Positions 34,179-43,252 are shown, counted from the first letter of the stretch. The stretch is DNA of 64,000 bases from Myxococcus eversor (GCF_010894455.1 NZ_JAAIXY010000003.1:62001-126000), one strand, 5' to 3'. Translations and numbers: made by a program. The notes: generated from the letters alone by a model not told the origin.

Positions 34179-35192
34179 TCAGCGCTCGCGGGGAGGCCCG
34201 TGTGGGGTGTTGCGCGCGGTGTCCCTCGGCGGCTTCGAGCCCGCGCCGCTCATCAGCGAGTTCAAGAGGTCCGGCGACACGTTCAGCTCGCCGATGCGGT
34301 GCGCGTTCTCCGCCATCTCCCGGAAGGCGAGCGCGATGTTCAGCGCCGGGTCCCCACCATTCACGGACGTCGCCATCAGCGTCTTCCAGTCCACCCCGCG
34401 CACCGGCGCCAGCGTCTTCTCCAGCGCGTAGGCCCGCGCGTCGGCGGCCTGCTTCTCGTTCTGCGCCCAGCGCTCCATCAGCGCCGAGCGCTGCTCCTCC
34501 ACCGCGATGTCCCCCGCCATCTTCGCCTCGCGAAGCTGCCGCTGGCGCTCCTGCACCGCCAGCTCCGTCGCCAGCTCGCTCTCCTTGATGCGCCGCTCCT
34601 GCTCCACCGCCGCGTTGCGCCGCGCGTAGACGGCCTCGTCCGCCTGACGCTGCAGCCCCTCGCGCGCCTCGGCCTCCAGCGCCCGGGCCATCTCCGGCGT
34701 CGGCTTCGCGGACAACAGCGAGAACGCCATCACCTCCACCCCCAGCGCCCGGATGGGCTCCGCCGTCGACAGCGCCGCCAGCACCTGGGCTTCAATCGTC
34801 TGCGCGCCCACCAGCACCTCGCGCAACACCATCCCCTGCACCACCGTGCGCGCGCGCACCTGCGCCACCTGCACCAGCCGCTCCGGCAGCTTCTCCGGGT
34901 CCTCCGAGCGGTGCCGCCCCGATGACGCCAACGAGTAGTCCAGCAGCGCCGCCAGCTTGCGCGCGTCCGCCACCCGGTACGTGAGCTGCCCCTGCAGCGT
35001 CACCGCCTGGAAGTCCCGGGTGATTTCGTTGAAGGCGAAGGGCACGTCCACGCTCGACAAGGGCACGCTCACCAACGTCGCCGACGGCTTCCAGTAGAAG
35101 AACGAGAGCCCCGCCCCCTCCCGCACCACCGTGCCTCCCTCGAACTGAATCACATACGACGTCGGTGCCGCCTTCATGTACCCGATGACCAT
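34179..35192 (-). CDS. SPFH/band-7 domain protein
   Basis: 337 residues. The N-terminal half is a beta-rich SPFH domain with VxVPLSSVDVPFAFNEIT; residues about 195-265 form a long charged coiled coil (EAEAREGLQRQADEAVYARR and beyond); the end is disordered. SPFH proteins form large ring assemblies at membranes and scaffold proteases or other enzymes. No N-terminal membrane helix is visible, so it may be recruited. ATG at 35192. It precedes the NAD-kinase-like gene. Confidence 0.85.
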   Translation of the reverse strand: MVIGYMKAAPTSYVIQFEGGTVVREGAGLSFFYWKPSATLVSVPLSSVDVPFAFNEITRDFQAVTLQGQLTYRVADARKLAALLDYSLASSGRHRSEDPEKLPERLVQVAQVRARTVVQGMVLREVLVGAQTIEAQVLAALSTAEPIRALGVEVMAFSLLSAKPTPEMARALEAEAREGLQRQADEAVYARRNAAVEQERRIKESELATELAVQERQRQLREAKMAGDIAVEEQRSALMERWAQNEKQAADARAYALEKTLAPVRGVDWKTLMATSVNGGDPALNIALAFREMAENAHRIGELNVSPDLLNSLMSGAGSKPPRDTARNTPHGPPRER

Positions 35193-35214
35193 GCGCCCGC
35201 CCCTCGCTGCTTCG

Positions 35215-35242
35215 TGTATTGTCGACACAGTCTTAGTGTCAA
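35215..35242 (-). promoter_or_regulatory. Promoter-like site of the SPFH operon with overlapping dyad
   Basis: On the minus strand a perfect -35 TTGACA (35242-35237) is followed after 16 bp by AATACA (35220-35215). The spacer holds TGTCGACA (35220-35227), a perfect 8-bp palindrome, and GACAC/GTGTC arms (35224-35228, 35236-35240), so a repressor could cover the promoter. The ATG is 23 bp downstream. Confidence 0.5.
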
Positions 35243-35386
35243 AAGAACACGATTGCAAATCGAAATCGGGACCTTCGAGTCGTGGACGAATGCGACGTGC
35301 ATGCGCAGCTTTGCGGGGAAGCGCTGGTCTGGTTCCTTCTGGACAGGGTCCCCCGACCTTGCCAATGCACGGGGAGGGAGTGCCTC

Positions 35387-36094
35387 ATGCACATCGCGGT
35401 GATTTCAGACCTCCACCTGGGCAGACGCGACGTGGCGGACCACTTCGGCCACGAGGACTCCTCGTTCGCCCGCTTCCTGCGCGTGCTGGAGGGCAACTTC
35501 GAGCGAATCGTCCTCCTGGGCGACATCTTCGAAACGCTCACCTCGCGGGCCCCTGGACACCAGGCGGCCGAGCTGGCGGCCGCGCGCGCCGCCCACCCGG
35601 AGTTGGTGCGCCGCTTCGCCGAGCCCCAGTACCACTACGTCCACGGCAACCATGACCTCGTCTCCGGCACGGCGCTCGGCGCGCCGGAGCACCTGGTGCT
35701 CGAGGCCGACGGCATCCGGATGTTGTTCACCCACGGGCACCACCACGACTGGGTCATCCGCAAGGCGCGCTGGTTCTCGGAGGCCTCGGTGTGGGCGGGC
35801 GGGTGGCTGCGGCGGATGCACCTGCGCGCGATGTTCCGCATGTTCAAGGCGCTGGACGCCCGGCTCTCGCACGCGCTGCCGGACCCGGCGCGGTGCACCT
35901 TCCAGCAGTGGGCCCTGGCGCGGGCCAGCGACAGCGCCGCGGACGTCGTCGTCACCGGCCACACCCACCTGGGCATGAAGGTGGAGCACGGCAGCCGGCT
36001 GTTCCTCAACAGCGGCACATGCTCGGAGGGCCAGTTCTCCTTCCTCAGCCTGGACACCCGCGCCGGCCAGTACGCGCTCCACACGTCCTGGTAG
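35387..36094 (+). CDS. Calcineurin-like metallophosphoesterase
   Basis: 235 residues. The five metallophosphatase blocks are all present: SDLHLG, LLGDIFE, HGNHD, HGHHHDW and TGHTHLG, which together bind two metal ions. The length and the insert after HGHHHD resemble UDP-2,3-diacylglucosamine pyrophosphatase-like and other small phosphoesterases; the substrate cannot be told. The ATG at 35387 has GGGGAGGG upstream. Divergent from the SPFH operon. Confidence 0.88.
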   Translation: MHIAVISDLHLGRRDVADHFGHEDSSFARFLRVLEGNFERIVLLGDIFETLTSRAPGHQAAELAAARAAHPELVRRFAEPQYHYVHGNHDLVSGTALGAPEHLVLEADGIRMLFTHGHHHDWVIRKARWFSEASVWAGGWLRRMHLRAMFRMFKALDARLSHALPDPARCTFQQWALARASDSAADVVVTGHTHLGMKVEHGSRLFLNSGTCSEGQFSFLSLDTRAGQYALHTSW

Positions 36095-36184
36095 CGCGGG
36101 CTGGCGGGACGCGGAGCGGGCAGCGGACCGGGCCCCTCACGTTCCGCTCGCTCCCACCCGGGACGGGCGAAGTAACATCGCCGG

Positions 36185-36979
36185 ATGTTCAGGCGGCTCA
36201 CCCAAGCGCTCCGGCTGCTCGCGCGGAGCATCCCGGGTCCGAGCTCCGACGAAGGGACTCCACGCGGCGGCGCGGTACCTTCCGAGGAGGCTCCGGACAG
36301 CGCCCGCCGAGCACCCGCCGCCCGCCGCGCCTCGCAGCAGCCAGGGCGCGCGTCCCGCTACTTCGACCTGCACGACGACTTCCGCAACCCGGCCCGGCGC
36401 GAGCTGAGCGACCCGGTGGCCCTGGACGGGAAGAAGCCACGCTCCGTCTGGTCCTTCACCTCTGGCGCCCCGGTGTCGCACCAGGGCCGGCTGAAGCTGA
36501 CCGCCGAGCCTCCCGGCCGCCCCCTGGACTTCTCCCTGGCGGGCGCGGGCCTCACCCCCATCGTCCACGCCACCGTGGCCTCCATCTTCCGGGAGCTGGC
36601 CCCGGAGGACGTTCAGCTCATCCCCGTGGAAGTCGAAGGCGAGCCCGAGCCCTTCTTCATCCTCGTCGCCACCCGCCTCATCCCCTGCCTGGATGAACGC
36701 GCCTGCGCGGAGGTCTCCCACTACACCGCCGAGGACGGCCCACCGGAGCGCGTGGGTCATTACCGCACCGTCCGCGGCCTGCGCATCGACGCGACGAAGA
36801 CGCAGGGCGCTCGCGTGCTGCGCACCTGGGGCTGGCCCGTCAGCCTCATCGTCTCCGAGGGAATCAAGGAGGCCCTGGAGCACGCGGGCGTCTCCGGCCT
36901 CCGCTTCGCCGAAGTCACCCCTCCGTCGCCCGCACGCAAACGCCGTCGCAAGACGCGGAGCAAACCGAGACGCGGATGA
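36185..36979 (+). CDS. imm11/DUF1629-type protein
   Basis: 264 residues. The first 60 residues are low-complexity. The rest fits the imm11 (DUF1629) family abundant in myxobacteria, with an IPVEVEGEPEPFFIL strand pair, CLDE, a GLRID turn and the closing LIVSEGIKEALExAGVxGLRF motif. Imm11 members are regarded as immunity proteins of polymorphic toxins. No toxin gene is adjacent, so this would be an orphan. A basic tail ends the protein. Confidence 0.7.
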   Translation: MFRRLTQALRLLARSIPGPSSDEGTPRGGAVPSEEAPDSARRAPAARRASQQPGRASRYFDLHDDFRNPARRELSDPVALDGKKPRSVWSFTSGAPVSHQGRLKLTAEPPGRPLDFSLAGAGLTPIVHATVASIFRELAPEDVQLIPVEVEGEPEPFFILVATRLIPCLDERACAEVSHYTAEDGPPERVGHYRTVRGLRIDATKTQGARVLRTWGWPVSLIVSEGIKEALEHAGVSGLRFAEVTPPSPARKRRRKTRSKPRRG

Positions 36980-37097
36980 CCCACCCGACCCGCAACGTTT
37001 GATTCCCAAATGGCTTGACACCCGAGGGTCGCGAACTTGTGGGGTAGGTGAACCAACTGTATCTTTCTCGCCTTACAGCTAATTCCTGAGGCGACAG

Positions 37098-38342
37098 TTG
37101 GACAGGCTCGACGCGCCGGTGCCGGTTCCCGTTGAAGACGTTTATTTCGGGAAATATAGAATTCTGCAAAGGCTCGCGGCGGGCGGGATGGCGCACATCT
37201 TCCTGGCCTCGATTGATGGACCGGACGGCTTCTCCAAGCCGTGTGTCATCAAGCGGGTGCTGCCGGAGTACGCCAACCTGGAGGCGTTCAGCCGGATGTT
37301 CGCGGACGAGGCGAAGGTCGCCGCGCTGCTGACGCATCCGAACATCGTGCAGGTCTTCGACTTCGGGAAGATTGATGGCCAGTACTACCTGGCCATGGAG
37401 TGGATTCAGGGGCAGGCGTTGGACCGGGTGCTGCGGCACGCGTGGAAGTCGCACTTCCCCCTGGGCCAGCGGGTGGCGGTGGACGTGGGAATCGCGGTGG
37501 CGGACGCGCTGGCGTACGCGCACTCGAAGACGCTGCCGGACGGCACGCCGCTGAAGCTGGTGCACCGCGACGTCACGCCGGGCAACGTGCTGGTGTCGCG
37601 CGACGGCATCATCAAGCTGGCCGACTTCGGCATCGTGAAGAGCGCCGTGAATGTGGAGCGCACCAGCGTGGGCGTGGTGAAGGGCAAGTACGCGTACATG
37701 TCCCCGGAGCAGATTACCAACCGGGAGCTGGACCACCGCTCGGACCTCTACTCCCTGGGCATCGTCCTGTACGAGGCGTCCACCGGGCGCCGCCTGTTCA
37801 AGCGCGAGACGGTGGAGCAGACCATCATCGCCGCCACCCAGGTGCAGGTGACTGCTCCGTCGCTGGTGTCACCGGGTTTCTCGCCGGAGCTGGAGCGCAT
37901 CATCCTGCGCCTGTTGGAGAAGGAGCCCGACGCGCGCTACCAGAGCGCCCGCGAGCTGGCGATGGACCTGGAGCGCTTCCGCGCCGCGCAGCAGTGGACG
38001 TCCGGCGGGCGCGAGCTGGCCTCGCTGGTGACGTCGCTGTTCCCCGCCGACACGACGGGCCAGCACGCCACGGCGCTGTCCGCGTTCGGCTCGTCGCCCG
38101 GCAGCGGCATGTCCGGCATGTCCGGCGGCGGCCTCCCCTTCGAGCGCACGCCGAGCCCCGTCTCGCGCCTGCCGCCCCCCGTGGAGGAGCGGACCTCGCC
38201 CACCATGCGCAGCCCCGTGGCGGTGCTTCCCGAGTCCATCCCCGTGGACCTGGACGAGCCGCCCTTCCCCTGGCCCGTCGTGCTGACCGCGGGAGCCGCG
38301 GCCTGCGCCAGTGCCCTGTTCTGGTACTTCGTCGTCGTCTGA
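37098..38342 (+). CDS. Serine/threonine protein kinase with C-terminal membrane anchor
   Basis: 414 residues. A complete Hanks kinase domain (about 14-285) with LAAGGMAHIF, the IKR lysine, HRDVTPGNV, DFG and SPEQ. A Ser/Pro-rich linker leads to one membrane helix at the very end (about 393-412), so the catalytic part is cytoplasmic and nothing of size is outside. The start is TTG at 37098, with GAGG six bases upstream; a later start is possible. TTGACA at 37015-37020 may be a -35 box, but no good -10 follows. The next gene is a PEGA protein. Confidence 0.92.
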   Translation: MDRLDAPVPVPVEDVYFGKYRILQRLAAGGMAHIFLASIDGPDGFSKPCVIKRVLPEYANLEAFSRMFADEAKVAALLTHPNIVQVFDFGKIDGQYYLAMEWIQGQALDRVLRHAWKSHFPLGQRVAVDVGIAVADALAYAHSKTLPDGTPLKLVHRDVTPGNVLVSRDGIIKLADFGIVKSAVNVERTSVGVVKGKYAYMSPEQITNRELDHRSDLYSLGIVLYEASTGRRLFKRETVEQTIIAATQVQVTAPSLVSPGFSPELERIILRLLEKEPDARYQSARELAMDLERFRAAQQWTSGGRELASLVTSLFPADTTGQHATALSAFGSSPGSGMSGMSGGGLPFERTPSPVSRLPPPVEERTSPTMRSPVAVLPESIPVDLDEPPFPWPVVLTAGAAACASALFWYFVVV

Positions 38343-38399
38343 AGCGGACGGCCTTCGTGCCCGGGCTGATGTGGCGCGTGCGGTGAGACCGAGAAGCGG

Positions 38400-39476
38400 A
38401 TGAAACAGAAGACCTGGATTGCCGTCATCGTCGTCGGAACCCTTGCCCTCAACGCCATGGCCTACGTGGTGGTGCGCAAACGCCGCGCGACGGACGCCAT
38501 TCCCACCACCACTACCGCCCCCGTCACGCCTCCGACGCAGGCCGCGACAGCCACCCCACCTCCGCCCCCGCCCGCGGCTCCGGTGGATGACGCGAGCGAG
38601 GGACTGGCCCGCGCGCGCCGCGCCGCCGGACTCGCCGCGCTGGAAGACCGCGACTACGAAACGGCCGTCAGCGAGTTCACCGAGGCGCTGAGCCTGCGCA
38701 AGACGCCCGGCGGAGACCTGGTGGAGCTCTTGCGCATCGCCACCGACCTCCAGTCGCGCGAGCGCAACCGGGGACGCACGGAGCAGGCCAAGGCGACGCG
38801 AGAGCCTCCGGCGCGACAGGCGGCCCGGACGCGTGCCTCCAAGACGGCCTCGGCGGCGCGGGCGCAGCCCAAGGAGGAGCCCGCCGTGCTGGAGGAGCCT
38901 CGCGGCGGCCTGCTGCTGGTGACGTCCACGCCGCCGGGCCTCGTCGTGCAGGTGGATGGGAAGGCCGTGGACATGACTCCCGCGCGGCTGCCCCTGCGCG
39001 CGGGGACGTACCGCGTGGCGCTCGCGCAGGGAGACCGGAAGCTGGTGGAGGAGACGGTGGAGCTGGAGGAGGACGCGGTGCACTCCATCAATCGCGACGT
39101 CAGCGGACAGCTCACGCCCGTTGTCACGCGGCCCGCCGCGCCCACCTCGCCCGTGGCCGCCGTCACCGCGCCGGGCGCCGCCGCCGTGGAGCCTCCCGCC
39201 GCCCACGCGCCCACGCCCGTCGCCGCGCCCGTGGCCGCCGCCGCGCCCGAAGTGGCGAAGGCCGCCGCGACGGGCCGGGGTGAGCTGGACATCACCTCTC
39301 CGGCTCTCTACGGCGAGGTCTGGGTCAACAACCGTCCCTATGGCTTTCCTCCGCTGATCGCCCAGAACCTGCCCGCCGGCCCTGCCCGCGTGGAGGTCCG
39401 CGTCAACGGCGAGGTGAAGCGTCGCATGAGTGTCGAGGTCGAGCCGGGTCGTCGCACGGCCGTCCGGGTGCGCTGA
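38400..39476 (+). CDS. Membrane-anchored protein with two PEGA domains
   Basis: 358 residues. An N-terminal signal anchor (about 5-25) is followed by a Pro/Ala/Thr linker, a TPR-like helical stretch near 60-130, a first PEGA domain (about 160-240, with STPPGLVVQVDG), an Ala/Pro/Val linker and a second PEGA domain (about 295-358, with EVWVNNRPYG). PEGA domains are extracytoplasmic and common at kinase loci in myxobacteria. It lies 57 bp after the kinase and is likely co-transcribed; it may sense or bind envelope polymers. Confidence 0.8.
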   Translation: MKQKTWIAVIVVGTLALNAMAYVVVRKRRATDAIPTTTTAPVTPPTQAATATPPPPPPAAPVDDASEGLARARRAAGLAALEDRDYETAVSEFTEALSLRKTPGGDLVELLRIATDLQSRERNRGRTEQAKATREPPARQAARTRASKTASAARAQPKEEPAVLEEPRGGLLLVTSTPPGLVVQVDGKAVDMTPARLPLRAGTYRVALAQGDRKLVEETVELEEDAVHSINRDVSGQLTPVVTRPAAPTSPVAAVTAPGAAAVEPPAAHAPTPVAAPVAAAAPEVAKAAATGRGELDITSPALYGEVWVNNRPYGFPPLIAQNLPAGPARVEVRVNGEVKRRMSVEVEPGRRTAVRVR

Positions 39477-39564
39477 ACCCCGCCGCGCACCGCTGTCTCC
39501 CCATCCTTGTCGGACGCGGGCCCTGGCCGCCCTCGCCCCTTCCTTGCCCAGAGGTCCGCCCTCC

Positions 39565-41631
39565 ATGTCACTCCGCCTTCGCTGGCCCCGCCACCTGTTG
39601 CTCCCACTGCTGCTCTGCGGCGCCCCCTCCGCCCTCGCCCAGTGGGAGCCGGAGACGTCCGACCCCGCCTCCGAGGCCTCGCCCGCGCCGCCTCCCGCCG
39701 AGGCCCAGGACGTGCCGCTCGACGAGGAGTCCGACGTGCACAGCCAGGTGGCGTCGTTCGCCATCACCAGGCTGCGCGACTCGCCGGCCGTGGTGACGTC
39801 GATGACGGGGGAGGAGATTCGCAACTCGGGAGCTCGGGACTTGATGGACCTGCTGCTCCAGGTGCCGGGCTTCTTCTTCGGCGTGGACACCCAGGGCGCC
39901 GTCGGCCCGGGGTTCCGCGGGCTGTGGGGCTACGAGGGCAAGGTGCTGCTCGTCGTCGACGGCAAGGAGCTCAACGAGCAGCTCTACTCGACGATGCAGT
40001 TGGGCAACGAGCTGCCCGTGGAGCTCATCGAGCGCATCGAAGTCGTGCGCGGCCCCGGCTCGGTCATCTACGGCGGCAACGCGGAGCTGGCCGTCATCAA
40101 CGTCATCACCCGGGGCGTGCAGGGCAGCACCGACTTGATGGTGTCCGGCACCTACGGGCAGTTGGAGAAGGTCAACGGACGGCGGAGCCTGACGCTGTCG
40201 GGACGCAAGGTGTTCGAGTCCGCGCCGGGCCTGAGCGTCTTCGCCTCCGCGTCGCTGGGACAGGGCCAGCGCAGCGACGCCCAGTTCCAGGACTTCTTCG
40301 GCAACACCGCGGACATGGGCGGCAACACGAAGCTCAACCCGACGACGGTGCAGGCGGGCGTGGGCTACCGGGACCTCCAACTGAGCGTGCTGTACCAGCG
40401 CTTCGCGACGTCGGCCATCGTCGCCTTCGACGAGGTGCTGGATGCGCCCTCGTCCTCCGACTTCGAGTCGTTCCACGCGGAGCTGAGCAACCGCTTCCGA
40501 CCCAGCGAGCGGGTGGAAATCATCCCCCGCTTCAACCTGACGCTCTCCGAGCCGTTCCGCGACGCGGACGAGGCCTCCGAGTTCTATTACGAGAAGCAGG
40601 TGATGCGGCTGCGCGGCCGGACGATGGCGCGTTGGGCGGCGCTGGACTTCCTGCAGCTCACCGGCGGCGTGGACGTGGCGTCGGACCAGGGCAAGCTCAA
40701 GGGCCCCGCGGATGTGGGCCTCCAGACGGCCTTCGGCGAGGACGGCGCCATCAGCGTCTCGTACCTCAACGTCGCGGGCTTCGTGGAGGCCTTCTCCGAG
40801 AACCCCTTCGTCACCGTCGTCGCGGGCGCGCGGTATGAGAACCACAGCGACTTCGGCAGCTCGTTCGTCCCCCGGCTGGTGCTCCTGCGCGGCTTCGGCC
40901 CGTTCAGCGCCAAGGCGCTCTTCAGCCGTGCGTTTCGCGCGCCAGGCATCGAGAACATCAGCCTGGGCGCGGACGTGAAGCCCGAGCGCACCACCGTGTA
41001 CGAGCTGGAGGGCACGCTGCGCTTCGGCGACGGCCACGCGCTGAGCGCCAACGCCTTCGACGTGGGCGTGTCGGACCCCATCATCTACTCGTACGACGCG
41101 GTGACGAACGAGGAGGCGTACCGGAACCTGGGACGCCTGGGCAGCCGGGGCGTCGAACTGGACTACCACGTCAAGGGGAGCTGGGGCCGCGCGGCGCTCA
41201 GCTACTCGTTCTACGCGCCGTCGGGCCGCAACGACGTGGCGGACTACCAGGTGCCCGGACACTCCAACACATTCACCGGCATGCCCACGCACAAGGCCTC
41301 GCTGTCGGGCAGCCTGAAGGTGCAGCCGTGGCTGTCCGTGAATCCCACGGCGGTGCTCGTGGGGCGGCGCTTCGCGGTGGACGTGCCAGACGACGAGGGC
41401 AACGCGGCGGTGGAGGAGTTGCCCACGCAGCTCTTGCTCAACCTCTACGTGCGCGCGGAGAACGTGGGCACGAAGGGGCTGGAGGTGGGCGCGGGCATCT
41501 ACAACCTGCTCGGCACGAACTTCCGCATCGCCCAGCCCTACAACGGTGGGCACGCGCCCATGCCCGTGTTCTCGCGCGAGTTCCTCGTCAAGCTCAGCTA
41601 CCTGTTCGACCCGGGCTTGAGCGAGCTGTAG
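39565..41631 (+). CDS. TonB-dependent outer-membrane receptor
   Basis: 688 residues. A signal peptide (to about 26) is followed by the plug domain (about 55-170: SPAVVTSMTGEEIRNSG, GFRGLWGYEGKVLLVVDG, ERIEVVRGPGSVIYGG) and a 22-strand type barrel ending in LSYLFDPG. It imports large nutrients such as siderophores, vitamins or oligosaccharides using TonB energy. The ATG at 39565 gives the signal peptide. It is not in the glucan operon but lies 2 kb upstream, so glycan uptake is one possibility among others. Confidence 0.9.
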   Translation: MSLRLRWPRHLLLPLLLCGAPSALAQWEPETSDPASEASPAPPPAEAQDVPLDEESDVHSQVASFAITRLRDSPAVVTSMTGEEIRNSGARDLMDLLLQVPGFFFGVDTQGAVGPGFRGLWGYEGKVLLVVDGKELNEQLYSTMQLGNELPVELIERIEVVRGPGSVIYGGNAELAVINVITRGVQGSTDLMVSGTYGQLEKVNGRRSLTLSGRKVFESAPGLSVFASASLGQGQRSDAQFQDFFGNTADMGGNTKLNPTTVQAGVGYRDLQLSVLYQRFATSAIVAFDEVLDAPSSSDFESFHAELSNRFRPSERVEIIPRFNLTLSEPFRDADEASEFYYEKQVMRLRGRTMARWAALDFLQLTGGVDVASDQGKLKGPADVGLQTAFGEDGAISVSYLNVAGFVEAFSENPFVTVVAGARYENHSDFGSSFVPRLVLLRGFGPFSAKALFSRAFRAPGIENISLGADVKPERTTVYELEGTLRFGDGHALSANAFDVGVSDPIIYSYDAVTNEEAYRNLGRLGSRGVELDYHVKGSWGRAALSYSFYAPSGRNDVADYQVPGHSNTFTGMPTHKASLSGSLKVQPWLSVNPTAVLVGRRFAVDVPDDEGNAAVEELPTQLLLNLYVRAENVGTKGLEVGAGIYNLLGTNFRIAQPYNGGHAPMPVFSREFLVKLSYLFDPGLSEL

Positions 41632-41642
41632 AAGTCGCGACC

Positions 41643-42383
41643 ATGAGCACGCGCGGCGACAGAAGAGGCCCCCGACTGATTGCCGGCGAGCCGCTGAGCG
41701 AGGAGGGCAGCCCCTATGAAACCTCCCTCGGGGGCTGGTTCCGCCAACGCGGGTCCGGCGCCCCCGTGCTGCTCACCGTGGAGCACCGACTGGGACCCCC
41801 GCCCCTGCTCCCACCGGCGCCCGGCACGCTCCCGATGGGAGGCCCGGTGCCGCAACCCCTTCCGGACTCGCGGCACGAGGACGGCGTCGTGGACCGCCGT
41901 GCCGAGGGACGCTGGCTCCGCCACGTCACCACCGACACGCGGGTCGCACAGGTGGTGGCCACGGGAGCATGGAGGTGGACCCCCCCGGGCCTGCTCGACG
42001 CCTGCATCGCCGCGCCCGTGGACCCGGAGGAGCGCGGCACGGACGAGTACCCGCCCGTGCCCTGGATGCCCCGGGTGGCGGCGCCTCGCGTGGGGAGCTC
42101 CGTGGTGAAGTACTCCTACCGGGGAGGACTGCGGCAAGGCCGCATCATCTCCGTGAGCGAGAACGACGGACGCGAGGTGCTCGTCACGGCCACGGATGAC
42201 CGGCCCTTCTCGGTGGCGGGTGAGGAGGGCGCGCTCCTCATCGACCTGGAGGCCCGCGCCGCCGTCGCGCTGTACGTGGGCGACGTCCATATGCGCGGCG
42301 TGAATGAACGACAGTGGGCCGTGCTGTGGAGCGCGCGCCCCCTGCCGCTCCTGATGGACGCCTTCCAGTTGGCACCGTTCTGA
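41643..42383 (+). CDS. Trypsin-fold (NAL1-like) protease homologue lacking the catalytic serine
   Basis: 246 residues. The order of segments recalls NAL1-like trypsin-fold proteins: LLTVEHRLG where such proteins have LTNNHVL (His48), LLDACIA where they have VDAAIA (Asp119), a KYSYRGGLRQGRI stretch matching the GxTTGLTxGxV turn, and AGEEGALLID where GDSGS would carry the nucleophile. The serine position is Glu195, so it should be inactive as a protease. The ATG at 41643 is 12 bp after the receptor stop. Homology is by pattern only. Confidence 0.55.
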   Translation: MSTRGDRRGPRLIAGEPLSEEGSPYETSLGGWFRQRGSGAPVLLTVEHRLGPPPLLPPAPGTLPMGGPVPQPLPDSRHEDGVVDRRAEGRWLRHVTTDTRVAQVVATGAWRWTPPGLLDACIAAPVDPEERGTDEYPPVPWMPRVAAPRVGSSVVKYSYRGGLRQGRIISVSENDGREVLVTATDDRPFSVAGEEGALLIDLEARAAVALYVGDVHMRGVNERQWAVLWSARPLPLLMDAFQLAPF

Positions 42384-42400
42384 GCCTCAGCCCGCTCGCG

Positions 42401-43054
42401 TCAGGGGTGCTGCTCCAGGACGATGTCCCGCCTCGCGAGCCACACGCCCGCGGCCGTGCGCGACAGCTTCACGATGCCGCTGCCGCCTCGAAACTCCTGC
42501 CGCGCGCGGTACTCCGGCGTCACGCCGAACTCTCCGTCGAACACGACGTCATCGACGTAGTACGGAGGTCGCCCCGGCTCGCCGATGAACAGGTGCACGT
42601 GCGCTGGCAGGGTGTCGTTCGGATAGGGCGCGGGCTTGATGGTGTCGAACGTATAGACGCCGTCCCCACCTGTCCTGGCCCACCCTCGCAACCGGCCGTG
42701 GCGACGACTCCACTCGGACTCCTGCGTACCGTTCGCATACAGCCCGGCCGCGTTGGTGTGATGCGCGTAGATGACGACCTCCGCGACGGGCTCGCGTGAC
42801 TCGGCGCTCAACACGCGCCCCGTCAGCGTCATCCGCTCTCCCGGCTCCGCGCCGCTGGCCAACCGGACGAAGGGCGCCAGGCGCTCCGGACCCCGCTCGG
42901 CGACCGCCTCACAGCCCTCGCAGGTGTAGAGCCGCGCTCTGACGCGGGGCGCTACCGGGACAGCCTCGGCCGGGGCCGCGCAGGTGCAGGCCTGCACGCC
43001 CGCGGCGCAGGCCCCCAATCCCAGCAGGACGGAACGTCGACTCAACACGCTCAT
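42401..43054 (-). CDS. Intradiol ring-cleavage dioxygenase-like exported protein
   Basis: 217 residues. The N-terminus has twin arginines (SRRSVLLGLGACAAG) and a Cys-rich end of signal, suggesting Tat export, possibly as a lipoprotein. The body has the intradiol dioxygenase core: GRVL near the start, RGWARTGGDGVYTFDTIKPAPYP and PAHVHLFI, with Tyr and His-x-His iron ligands. Classic members cleave catechol or protocatechuate in the cytoplasm; exported relatives are poorly known. The ATG at 43054 lacks a clear ribosome binding site. Confidence 0.65.
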   Translation of the reverse strand: MSVLSRRSVLLGLGACAAGVQACTCAAPAEAVPVAPRVRARLYTCEGCEAVAERGPERLAPFVRLASGAEPGERMTLTGRVLSAESREPVAEVVIYAHHTNAAGLYANGTQESEWSRRHGRLRGWARTGGDGVYTFDTIKPAPYPNDTLPAHVHLFIGEPGRPPYYVDDVVFDGEFGVTPEYRARQEFRGGSGIVKLSRTAAGVWLARRDIVLEQHP

Positions 43055-43239
43055 GAAGACGAGCAACAGGTGACCCGTGCCCGGATTCCGGTTGCGCCAG
43101 GTCCAGCTGAAACTTTCCAAGGCGGGGGCCCCAGGATATGGTGGCCCCCGTCGTCGTCATTCCGCTCGGAGCCGGACGTGAGCCGCACCCCGTCCAGCGC
43201 CCCTCCAGGATGACCCGGCGCCCCCCGCTCCCGACTTAG

Positions 43240-43252
43240 TTCGCCGTCCGAA
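43240..43252. promoter_or_regulatory. TTCG-N5-CGAA palindrome, copy 1
   Basis: TTCGCCGTCCGAA, followed by CAAAGTTTCCAGC. The following bases almost repeat those after copy 3 (CGAAGTTTTCCAGC). Confidence 0.5.

Noticed and set aside
37015..37043. Promoter of the kinase gene from TTGACA at 37015
   Set aside because: The hexamer at 17-bp spacing is TGTGGG, too far from a -10 box to call.
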